A stretch of 29,713 nt of DNA from JAHJUB01 sp041653615 [NCBI: Candidatus Ratteibacteria bacterium] (GTDB lineage: Bacteria > Ratteibacteria > UBA8468 > MWAK01), in the NCBI GenBank assembly GCA_041653615.1, contig JBAZEZ010000021.1:1-29713 (forward strand), given 5' to 3'. Under the pieces are notes generated by a model, which did no database searches, was not told the origin of the DNA, and was given only the letters and a program-made list of their open reading frames with translations. A program made the position numbers and the translations under genes. Shown in pieces: positions 21,520 through 28,952 of this stretch. Every line of letters begins with the position of its first letter. The first letter of the stretch is position 1.

Positions 21520-23361
21520 ATGAACAAATTTCTACCCGCCACACCGGAAGAAGTTCGAGAACGAAACTGGGACGCAATTGACATTTTACTTGTGTCCGGG
21601 GATGCTTACGTAGACCACCCGGCCTTTGGCGCCGCCTTAATCGGCCGGGTGCTGGAAGCCGCCGGTTACCGGGTAGCTATCCTGGCCCAGCCGGACTGGC
21701 ATTCCAAAGAGCCGTTTCTCGCCTTCGGCCGGCCGCGTCTTTTTGTAGGAATCACCGCCGGATGCCTGGATTCGATGATGGCCCACTACACGGCCAGCGG
21801 AAACAGGCGGAAGGTTGACGCCTACTCGCCCGGCGGCAAGATTGATTTACGGCCCAACCGCGCCACCATCGTTTACGCCAACCGTGTCCGGGAAGCATTC
21901 CCCGGCATACCCATCGTCCTGGGTGGAATTGAGGCGTCTCTGCGGCGGCTGGCACATTATGATTACTGGTCCGACCAGGCGCGGCGGTCAATCCTCCTGG
22001 ATACCCGGGCGGATTGGATTGCCTACGGAATGGCCGAACAAACAGTCATCGAGATTGCCCGGCGCCTTTCCGCCGGTGAACCGGCCGCGGCAATACGCAA
22101 CCTGGCCGGTACCGTCTGGATAACCTCAAACCCCTCCGACCTGCCGGAAGGACATCTGATGCTGCCTTCCGAAGAAGAAACGATAGCGGATAAAAAAGTA
22201 TTCGCGGAATCATTCGGACTCTGGTACTTAAACCAGGATTTCCGTTCCGGCCGGCCCATCGTCCAACCTTCCGCCAAACGGTTCCTCGTCCAGATGCCGC
22301 CGGCTTTACCGTTGGCAACCGCGGAACTGGACCGCATCTACAGCCTGCCTTTTACGCGGACAAGCCACCCGGCCTATAAGCGGATGTCCGGCGTGCCGGC
22401 GCTTGCTTCCGTGGAAACTTCCATCACCAGCCATCGGGGCTGCGGCGGCGGGTGCGCTTTCTGCACCCTGGCCAGTCATCAGGGCCGAATTGTGCAAAAC
22501 CGGTCGTTGGACTCCATCCTGGAAGAGATGAAAAGGATTTCCCGAATGGATAATTTTCGCGGTACAATCAGCGATGTCGGCGGACCGACGGCAAATATGT
22601 ACGGCGCGTCGTGCCGGCGTTTTTCCGGGACCTGCAATCGCAACAGCTGTCTTTATCCGACCATCTGCTCTTTATTTAAATTTAACGGCGCGAAACACCT
22701 GGAAGCACTCGCTTCCGGCCTGAAAGTACGGGCCGTAAAACACGTTTTTGTAAGCACCGGCATCCGGCACGACTTGGTACTGGCCGACCCGTGTCAGGAA
22801 TACCTTCCGGAATTATGCCGGCACCACATCGGCGGACACCTGAAGGTTGCTCCGGAACATATCAGCCGGCCGGTACTGGAAAAGATGCACAAACCGGATA
22901 ACGAATTATTCCAACTTTTTCGGGATAGTTTTAAGAAATCAGCCCGGCAGGCGGGAAAAGAACTCTACCTGGTACCTTATTTTATGTCCAGCCATCCCGG
23001 CTGTCAGGTGGAACACATGCGGCTTTTAAGGGAATACGTCCGGGGTTTCGGACACTTTTTGGAACAGGTACAGGACTTCACGCCTCTGCCCATGACACTC
23101 TCCGGCTGTATGTATTGGACCGGAATAGACCCCCTGACCGGAGCGGAGGTCTATTCGGCCAAGGGGAAGGAAAAAACGCTCCAACGGATGCTTCTCCAGC
23201 CGAACGCGGCGAGGTTTGCCGGCAAATTCTTAAACCGGAAAGAGAAGAAACAGGAAGAGAAACGGGGAACCACCAAAAAGTTTGCGCGTCTGGAAAAATT
23301 AAAAAACAGGCACAAAATAAAACCCAGGATTACCGGTAAAGAACAGAAAAATAAATTGTAG
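21520..23361 (+). CDS. YgiQ-family radical SAM protein
   Basis: A 613-aa protein of the UPF0313/YgiQ family. The N-terminal B12-binding-like portion starts MNKFLPATPEEVRERNWDAIDILLVSGDAYVDHPAFG. The radical SAM cluster motif is C308-x3-C312-x2-C315 (SHRGCGGGCAFC), and the second conserved cysteine region reads SCRRFSGTCNRNSCLYPTICS. Then come HIGGHLKVAPEHISRPVLEKMHKP and the C-terminal QVQDFTPLPMTLSGCMYWTG, all typical of the family. The C-terminal ~40 residues are lysine-rich and probably disordered. The biochemical role of YgiQ is not established. An upstream in-frame TTG (21499) would add seven residues, but the ATG at 21520 matches the family start. Neither has a clear ribosome site. The TAG stop is supplied by a repeat beginning at 23357. 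Confidence 0.92.
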   Translation: MNKFLPATPEEVRERNWDAIDILLVSGDAYVDHPAFGAALIGRVLEAAGYRVAILAQPDWHSKEPFLAFGRPRLFVGITAGCLDSMMAHYTASGNRRKVDAYSPGGKIDLRPNRATIVYANRVREAFPGIPIVLGGIEASLRRLAHYDYWSDQARRSILLDTRADWIAYGMAEQTVIEIARRLSAGEPAAAIRNLAGTVWITSNPSDLPEGHLMLPSEEETIADKKVFAESFGLWYLNQDFRSGRPIVQPSAKRFLVQMPPALPLATAELDRIYSLPFTRTSHPAYKRMSGVPALASVETSITSHRGCGGGCAFCTLASHQGRIVQNRSLDSILEEMKRISRMDNFRGTISDVGGPTANMYGASCRRFSGTCNRNSCLYPTICSLFKFNGAKHLEALASGLKVRAVKHVFVSTGIRHDLVLADPCQEYLPELCRHHIGGHLKVAPEHISRPVLEKMHKPDNELFQLFRDSFKKSARQAGKELYLVPYFMSSHPGCQVEHMRLLREYVRGFGHFLEQVQDFTPLPMTLSGCMYWTGIDPLTGAEVYSAKGKEKTLQRMLLQPNAARFAGKFLNRKEKKQEEKRGTTKKFARLEKLKNRHKIKPRITGKEQKNKL

Positions 23362-23380
23362 TTGCCGAACTTGGCTCGGC
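23357..23380. repeat. TGTAGTTGCC repeat end overlapping the ygiQ-like stop codon
   Basis: TGTAGTTGCC...GGCTCGGC, the same left-end motif as the palindrome inside polA (3665-3715). The TAG at 23359-23361 terminates the upstream gene. Confidence 0.65.
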
Positions 23381-23395
23381 GCTCGGTATCTTTTG

Positions 23396-23451
23396 TGTAG
23401 GGGCGGGGTTAAATCCCCGCCCACGGGAGGGGACACAGCCCCTCCCCTACA
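23396..23451. repeat. TGTAGGGG...CCCCTACA palindrome
   Basis: A 56-bp element made of two hairpins (GGGGCGGGG/CCCCGCCC and GGAGGGG/CCCCTCC) with perfectly inverted TGTAGGGG ends. It is the uninterrupted copy of the element at 1397-1480. The whole gap 23362-23611 is filled with repeats and one terminator, with no gene. Confidence 0.85.
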
Positions 23452-23500
23452 TTTAACAGAGCCCGTCTAAGGCGGAACGGCTACAAATAATATCAAATGC

Positions 23501-23523
23501 TGTAGTTGCCAAGCTTGCTTGGC
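23501..23523. repeat. TGTAGTTGCC repeat end
   Basis: TGTAGTTGCC followed by an AAGCTTGCTTGGC segment. It is another partial copy of the polA-type palindrome. Confidence 0.6.
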
Positions 23524-23555
23524 GTTGTTATACGAATTAAAAATAGGACAAAAAT

Positions 23556-23595
23556 AAAAAGGGGCAGTCCTTTCAAAAAAGGACTGCCCCTTTTT
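23556..23595 (-). terminator. terminator (bidirectional) after the secreted-protein gene
   Basis: An 18-bp perfect stem (AAAAAGGGGCAGTCCTTT and AAAGGACTGCCCCTTTTT) with a 4-base loop and U runs on both strands. It can end the minus-strand transcript of the secreted-protein gene and any read-through from the YgiQ-like gene. Confidence 0.9.
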
Positions 23596-23611
23596 ATTTA
23601 TATTAAAATAC

Positions 23612-24820
23612 TTACTCTTTCCGGCGTTTCCACCAGCCCAGCAGAGCGGATACACCGACGGCCAGGGGACCGACCGGGAGAGAACCGCTGTCGCCGGTGC
23701 TTTCCGGTGTAACCCCGACGCCCGCGTCCTTTCCGGAAGCAAAGGTATAGTTGAAAGCAAAGGTTTGGCCGGAGACGCCAAAATTAGTTCCGGCGGTAAC
23801 CGTCGTGGAAACTGCGGCGTTGTTGGCAAAACCGGTAAGCGACGTTGAAGGTGTTACTCCGGACCCGAAGATAGCCGCAAGGCTGTCGTCGGGAATAAAG
23901 ATGCTGGCATGCCGGGTGTATCCGGTCTGGCCCCAGGCAGTAAAACCGAAGAGGGCGCTGGAACTTCCCAACGTCCCGGCCGAACCGCCGCCCTGATAAC
24001 TGACCGCATCCGAACCGGGCGCGAAAAGATTAAAGTCTCCCACCCAGACATCGGTCTGACCGATTATCTTTAACGGAGTGGTTCCGAAAAGTTCCGTATC
24101 GGAGTTAACGCAGAAGCCAAAGTAAGAGGTTATCACCTGACCTTCGAAGTTCTCGGTATCTGCGGCGGTTGCGCCTATCACGGTCTTGGCGGTAATCAAT
24201 ATCGTATCGGCTGCCACGTCATATTGTATGTCGGCGTCCGCGCCCAGAACACCGATGAAATGCGGTTTGTGCCCGTTCAGGGCAACCGTTACCTCCAGTT
24301 CCGTTCCGGCCGGCAGACCACTGGAAAAATTATGGTAATTAATCGGACCGTAAAATCTTGTATCGGGATTGACATCATCAACGGCCGTGCCGCCTAAAAA
24401 TTCATCGGTGTAATTAATTACCGTATCAACACCGGTAAGATACTGAATGTTATCCGTTGTAAGACTCATCAGCATCATCCCGAAGCTTTCCCCGGAACCT
24501 CCAAACATGCTTGACGGACCTTGAACCGCATCGTCCTCCAACCCAAAAGCATTTTCAATAATTACATCCTCCCCTGAATTTTGACTGCTGTCACTCTGGG
24601 TAGGCTTGATGTAAAGCGCTCTCTTCAGCGGATTCAATTCATCCGCGTTAGGCATAACAAGATAAGTGTCAATGGAAATCGCATCCGCTGGGTTGGTTAA
24701 TCTCCACTTGGTAACCTGGGGCACGAGAGGAGGGCCGGCATAGCATAAATTTCCTCCCCAGATTAAGGAAAGAGTAAAAACCAAAAACAAAACCCGAACA
24801 ACTCCCAGATACTTTTTCAT
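23612..24820 (-). CDS. Secreted protein with C-terminal sorting-like tail (PEP-CTERM-like)
   Basis: A 402-aa exported protein of unknown function. The start is taken at the ATG at 24820 because AGGGAGGGGT lies directly upstream and MKKYLGVVRVLFLVFTLSLIWG is a good signal peptide (cleavage probably after CYA). An upstream in-frame ATG (24880) would add 20 residues encoded by a repeat in the leader. The mature part is rich in T, D, G and beta-type sequence, with no family that I recognise. The C-terminus is a short spacer (GDSGSLPVG), a hydrophobic stretch (PLAVGVSALLGWW) and KRRKE. This tripartite tail resembles exosortase PEP-CTERM signals, although the PEP motif itself is absent, so an ordinary C-terminal anchor is possible. 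The nearby polysaccharide cluster fits exosortase biology only loosely. Confidence 0.75.
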   Translation of the reverse strand: MKKYLGVVRVLFLVFTLSLIWGGNLCYAGPPLVPQVTKWRLTNPADAISIDTYLVMPNADELNPLKRALYIKPTQSDSSQNSGEDVIIENAFGLEDDAVQGPSSMFGGSGESFGMMLMSLTTDNIQYLTGVDTVINYTDEFLGGTAVDDVNPDTRFYGPINYHNFSSGLPAGTELEVTVALNGHKPHFIGVLGADADIQYDVAADTILITAKTVIGATAADTENFEGQVITSYFGFCVNSDTELFGTTPLKIIGQTDVWVGDFNLFAPGSDAVSYQGGGSAGTLGSSSALFGFTAWGQTGYTRHASIFIPDDSLAAIFGSGVTPSTSLTGFANNAAVSTTVTAGTNFGVSGQTFAFNYTFASGKDAGVGVTPESTGDSGSLPVGPLAVGVSALLGWWKRRKE

Positions 24821-24841
24821 ACCCCTCCCTTGACCGCCGAT

Positions 24842-24912
24842 TGTCATTCTGAGCCGTTCTTGCGAAGAATCTATTTTCAACAGCGAGATCCTTCGCCTGC
24901 GCTCAGAATGAC
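24842..24912. repeat. TGTCATTCTGAGC-bounded palindrome in the leader of the secreted-protein gene
   Basis: A 71-bp element with TGTCATTCTGAGC and GCTCAGAATGACA perfect inverted ends and an internal TTCTTGCGAAGAA palindrome. It lies between the promoter (24937-24966) and the start codon, so it would fold in the mRNA leader. Confidence 0.85.
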
Positions 24913-24936
24913 AGATGAAATACCGCTCACGTTAAA

Positions 24937-24966
24937 AGTATATCACAGATTAAAAATCAAAAACAA
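24937..24966 (-). promoter_or_regulatory. candidate promoter of the secreted-protein gene
   Basis: Minus strand: -35 TTGTTT (24961-24966), an 18-base spacer, and -10 TATACT (24937-24942). Confidence 0.55.
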
Positions 24967-24987
24967 GGTTCCCCGTCACTTCTCAAG

Positions 24988-25028
24988 AAAAAAGCCCCAA
25001 ACCATTAAAAAATGGCCGGGGCTTTTTT
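24988..25028 (-). terminator. terminator of the 23S rRNA transcript
   Basis: An outer stem AAAAAAGCCCC/GGGGCTTTTTT with an inner CCATT/AATGG stem. It lies about 30 bases beyond the mature 23S 3' end, leaving no space for a 5S gene. Confidence 0.8.
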
Positions 25029-25040
25029 AAAAACCCGTCA

Positions 25041-25055
25041 TTTGACAAATTGATC
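25041..25055 (-). other. 3' arm of the 23S processing stem
   Basis: The transcript reads GATCAATTTGTCAAA just after the mature 3' end. It pairs, with one mismatch, with TTTGACAATTTGATC upstream of the 5' end (28458-28472). This is the expected RNase III-type processing stem. Confidence 0.7.
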
Positions 25056-25287
25056 CATAGCCAAGCCACACGGCCTATTAGTACCGGTTGGCTCAATTCC
25101 TTACGGAACTTACACCTCCGGCCTATCTACAAGTAATCTTCTTGAGGCCTTTAGTCCTTCAATCTTACGACTGAGAGAGGGAGATCTAATCTTGGGGTCG
25201 GCTTCGCACTTAGATGCTTTCAGCGCTTATCCGGTCCGAACATAGCTACCCAGCGATTGCTCCTGTCGGAACAACTGGAACACCAGC

Positions 25288-25323
<36 letters not shown>

Positions 25324-25365
25324 CTCCCCTTCAAATCTCCAACGCCCGCAACAGATAGAGACCGA

Positions 25366-25696
25366 CAATTCTGTTACTTTCATTCCTCTCGGAACTACTA
25401 ACCCCCAATTCGCGCGGAGGGCGGTCTTACTTTTCAGTAAGACTCTTACGGTCGCCCGTAAGTTCGGACTATATCTTAATCCTTTCGGATCTTTGGCGTA
25501 TAGTCTCTGAGGGATCCTTAAAAATAAGGACTTCCCTGCTGATTGTCTGCGCTCGACAGATTTTCACTCTTTTTCGTAGTGCGAGGCTTTCAGCCTCGCT
25601 AATTGGCGACCCTGAAAGGGTCGCACTACATTGAGTACTGCGAGATACACCAGAGTTTCCAGCATACAGCCAAATTTAAAGACAGCAAGGTCACTT
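25366..25696 (-). ncRNA. Group I self-splicing intron in 23S rRNA (ORF-less, 331 nt)
   Basis: Ribozyme in the peptidyl-transferase region. P1: exon AAGACAGU (25704-25697) pairs with the internal guide GCUGUCUU (25686-25679), ending in the canonical U.G. The intron ends in G (25366), and exon joining restores GACAG-U-UCGGUC as in other bacteria, i.e. insertion after the equivalent of E. coli U2604. The core is visible: TGCTGGAAAC with AATCAGCAGG (P4 and joining region), P6 AGTCCTTA/TAAGGATC, P7 strand TCAGAGACTATACG (25510-25497), P8 hairpin GATCC-GAAA-GGATT, and P7' strand AAGATATAGTCC (25477-25466). Hairpins follow for P9 (CTTACG/CGTAAG) and P9.1 (GTCTTACT/AGTAAGAC). A GACC just 5' of the guide could form P10 with exon GGUC. 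The core resembles the IB type. No homing endonuclease is present. A genomic repeat occupies the P5-side loop. Confidence 0.93.
25576..25629. repeat. GTAGTGCGA...TCGCACTAC palindrome inside the intron
   Basis: A 54-bp element with perfect GTAGTGCGA/TCGCACTAC ends and two internal hairpins (GAGGCTTTCAGCCTC and GACCCTGAAAGGGTC). A related end occurs in the composite repeat at 1397-1480. It sits in a loop between ACTC and GAGT of the intron, outside the catalytic core. Confidence 0.85.
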
Positions 25697-25754
25697 ACTG
25701 TCTTGCGACGTTCTAAACCCAGCTCACGTACCGCTTTAATGGGCGAACAGACCA

Positions 25755-25786
<32 letters not shown>

Positions 25787-25875
25787 GTGAGCCGACATCG
25801 AGGTGCCAAACCACGTCGTCGATATGAACTCTTGGACGTGATAAGCCTGTTATCCCCAGAGTACCTTTTATTCGA

Positions 25876-25916
<41 letters not shown>

Positions 25917-26349
25917 CCCGGCTTTCGCCTCTGCTCGAGATGTCTCTCTCGCAGTCAAGCCACCTTATGCCTTTACACTCAACAGCCGATTGCCAACCGG
26001 CCTGAAGTGACTTTTGGGCGCCTCCGTTACTCTTTAGGAGGCAACCGCCCCAGTCAAACTACCCGCCTGCCACTGTCCCTTTCCTGGATTCACAGGAAGA
26101 GGTTAGAATTTCAAAAGAATAAGGGTGGTATTTCACCGTTGGCTCCATCCCGGCTAGCGCCGGAACTTCAAAGCCTCCCACCTATCCTACACATATTATT
26201 TTAAAACCCAATGACAAGTTATAGTTAAGGTTCCGGGGTCTTTTCGTCTTGTTGCGGGTAAACCGCGTCTTCACGGTTATCACAAATTCACCGGGTTTCT
26301 CGTTGAGACAGCGCTCCTGTCGTTACACCATTCGTGCAGGTCGGAACTC

Positions 26350-26413
<64 letters not shown>

Positions 26414-27232
26414 AGATCAGAGCTTCGGCTTGCGCCTAACCCCTCACGTTAACCTTCCGGCACCGGGCAGGTGTCAGTCCCTATACATCATCTTGCGACT
26501 TAGCAGGGACCTGTGTTTTTATTAAACAGTCGCAGGAGCCATTTCACTGCGGCCTTTTCGTTTCCAGTTTACACTAAAAACTACTCAGGCACCCCTTCTT
26601 CCGAAGTTACGGGGCAATTTTGCCGAGTTCCTTAACGAGAATTATCCCGAGCGCCTTAGCATATTCTGCCAGTCTACCTGTGTCGGTTTGCGGTACGGTT
26701 GCCACAACGACTCGCTTAGAGGCTTTTCTTGGCAGTTTGACTCGACCAGTGTCCCGCATCCGTGGAATTGGGCACCATTCGCCGTCGAGAGTTTTCCCTT
26801 GCGGGACAGCCCTCCGGTTTTACCTGAGAGCCACTCCCAGCCGACTTAGACCGCAATACAATAAGCGGATGGTCTATCTTACTGCTTCCCCTCATCGCTG
26901 ATAACGCCGTTACGGCAGGGCCGGAATATTAACCGGCTGTGCATCATCTACGCCTTTCGGCCTCGACTTAGCCACCGCCTAACCCTGGGCGGATTGACCT
27001 TCCCCAGGAAACCTTAGACTTTCGGCGTCCCGAGTTTCCATCGGGATTTTCGCTACTTATGCTGACATACTCGCTTCCCATACCTCCACCTGTCCTCACG
27101 GTCAGGCTTCGCAGGCATAGGGAATGCTCCCCTACCAATACCATTCTTGACGAACAATATTCCGCGACTTCGGTAACAAGCTTGAGCCCCGTTGAATTTT
27201 AGGCGCGCATTCACACCCTTGCGGGTATTCGG

Positions 27233-27295
<63 letters not shown>

Positions 27296-28457
27296 GGTGA
27301 ACACACTTCCTTTACCACTTAGCTTGTATTTTGGGACCTTAGTCGGCGGTCTGGGCTGTTTCCCTTTCGACAACGAAGCTTAGCCCCCGCTGTCTGACTC
27401 CCCCGGTACAGAAAAACGGTATTCGGAGTTTGGTTGGAATAGGAAGGGTGGTGCCCTTCCGCATCCATCCAGTAGCTCTACCCCCGTTCTCTAATTCCGG
27501 AAGGCTAGCCCTAAAGCTATTTCGGGGAGAACCAGCTATCGCCGAGTTTGATTAGCCTTTCACTCCAACCCTCAGTTCATCCGAGTTGTTTTCAACCAAC
27601 ACCGGTTCGGACCTCCATCCCGTATTACCAGGACTTCATCCTGACCAAGGGTAGATCACCCGGCTTCGGGTCTACGCTACGCAACTAGACGCCCGATTAG
27701 GACTCGCTTTCGCTACGGCTCCGCCGCTTAAAACGGCTTAACCTTGCTGCGCATCGTAACTCGTCAGCTCATTCTTCAATAGGCACGCGGTGAGGCATTT
27801 CCCGCAGTCTTGCGACTTTGGGACATAGCCCTCCCGCTGGTTGTAAGTGTTTGGTTTCAGGTTCTATTTCACTCCCCTTCCGGGGTTCTTTTCGCCTTTC
27901 CCTCGCGGTACTAGTTCACTATCGGTCGAAAGCACATATTTAGCCTTTGCCCATGGTCGGGCTGGATTCACGCGGACCTTCTCGGGTTCCGCGTTACTCG
28001 GGAAAAAAGTTCACCGAGCCGTCAGTTTTTCGCCTACAGGACTATTACCTTCTCTGGTCAGACTTTCCAGTCTGTTTGGCTAAACTTTCGGTTTGTAACT
28101 CGGCGGCCGGGCTGGACCCCGACCCAACTTCCTCCCACAACCCCTAACAAACAACGTCATCCAGACTATTACGCCTGTTAGGTTTAGGCTCATCCCTGTT
28201 CGCTCGCCGCTACTGGGGGAATCACTTCGTTTTCTCTTCCTCAGGATACTGAGATGGTTCAATTCTCCTGGTTCGCCTTCCTGCCCTATGTATTCAGACA
28301 GGAATCTGAAGGGTTTACCTTCAGGGGTTGCCCCATTCGGAAATCCCCGGATCAAAGTCTGTTAACGACTCCCCGAGGCTTATCGCAGTTAGCCACGTCC
28401 TTCATCGCTGGCTTTCGCCAAGGCATCCACCAAACACCCTTATCTTGCTTGGCTACA

Positions 28458-28472
28458 GATCAAATTGTCAAA
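28458..28472 (-). other. 5' arm of the 23S processing stem
   Basis: The transcript reads TTTGACAATTTGATC immediately upstream of the mature 5' end. It pairs with 25041-25055. Confidence 0.7.
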
Positions 28473-28512
28473 GAACCGGTTTTCCTATAGGGTTTTCATT
28501 TTGCAAACGAAT

Positions 28513-28542
28513 ATTATAACCCCTACTCTTTTTTCTTGTCAA
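28513..28542 (-). promoter_or_regulatory. strong sigma-70 promoter of the 23S gene
   Basis: Minus strand: perfect -35 TTGACA (28537-28542), an 18-base spacer, and perfect -10 TATAAT (28513-28518). The predicted start is near 28506, about 50 bases before the mature 5' end. Confidence 0.88.
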
Positions 28543-28550
28543 ATACCAGG

Positions 28551-28642
28551 GCGAATATTCCATCAATCCGACCTTAATGCCGGAGAGCGGACGCGCGAAC
28601 CGAACAATCAGACGGTTCAAGAGCAACCGGTAAATTTCGTAT
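28551..28642 (-). pseudogene. 3' fragment copy of the neighbouring carbohydrate-binding-like gene
   Basis: About 92 bp nearly identical (I count around six differences) to the 3' end of the gene at 28953-29713 (its 28961-29052). Read on the minus strand it still encodes NRLIVRFARPLSGIKVGL, but the original stop is lost. It abuts the -35 region of the 23S promoter. The gap 28456-28794 otherwise holds that promoter, a lone TATAAT (28663-28668, plus strand) that may serve the tRNA, and a small AAGGTTTAAACCTT palindrome. Confidence 0.85.
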
Positions 28643-28794
28643 CCGGAAACGGCATTTTATGCTATAATAAAGGTTTAAACCTTGCGTTTTTGTTTTATGG
28701 ATTAAGAGAGAAATCTGTCTTCTTTTTGTTTTTGCGTTCAAAAAAAGTAGAGAAAGGCAACGACGGGCTGTGTGAATCAAAACGGAATTGAAAC

Positions 28795-28881
28795 GGAGAG
28801 GTGCCTGAGCGGTTGAAGGGGCCGGTCTCGAAAACCGGTAGGCGATTTATCGCCTCGTGAGTTCGAATCTCACCCTCTCCG
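28795..28881 (+). tRNA. tRNA-Ser (anticodon CGA, reads UCG)
   Basis: An 87-nt type II tRNA. The acceptor GGAGAGG pairs with CCTCTCC, the discriminator is G at 28881, the anticodon arm is CCGGT-CTCGAAA-ACCGG with CGA at 28829-28831, and it has a long serine variable arm (GGCGATTTATCGCC) and TTCGAATC in the T loop. CCA is not fully encoded (the gene is followed by CCT), so it must be added. It is followed by a small GTCCGTTGAAACGGAC hairpin (28886-28901) without a T run. Confidence 0.95.
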
Positions 28882-28952
28882 CCTACGTCCGTTGAAACGG
28901 ACTTCGACGGATAAATCCGCCAGAAATCTGCGACAACAAACTCCAGCAATCT

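Noticed and set aside
23357-23611. CRISPR-like array
   Set aside because: The repeats differ in family and length and are palindromic, without regular spacing or spacers.
24821-24880. Upstream start adding 20 residues to the secreted protein
   Set aside because: The added residues come from the leader repeat. The downstream ATG has the strong ribosome site and begins a proper signal peptide.
24913-25058. 5S rRNA gene after the 23S
   Set aside because: Only the processing arm, a terminator and a promoter of the next gene fit in this space. No 5S-like sequence.
25366-25696. Homing endonuclease within the intron
   Set aside because: The insert is only 331 nt, nearly all assigned to ribozyme helices and one palindrome. 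No LAGLIDADG or similar coding segment fits.
25366-25696. Ordinary RNase III-excised intervening sequence in 23S
   Set aside because: Such insertions cap helices and lack a group I core. Here the guide pairing, P7 strands and exact exon restoration point to splicing.
28465-28791. 108-codon plus-strand frame between the 23S and tRNA genes
   Set aside because: It runs antisense through the 23S promoter and the duplicated gene fragment and ends next to the tRNA. No protein features.
28886-28901. Hairpin after tRNA-Ser as a terminator
   Set aside because: GTCCGTTGAAACGGAC is a good stem but has no following T run, so it may only be a repeat fragment.
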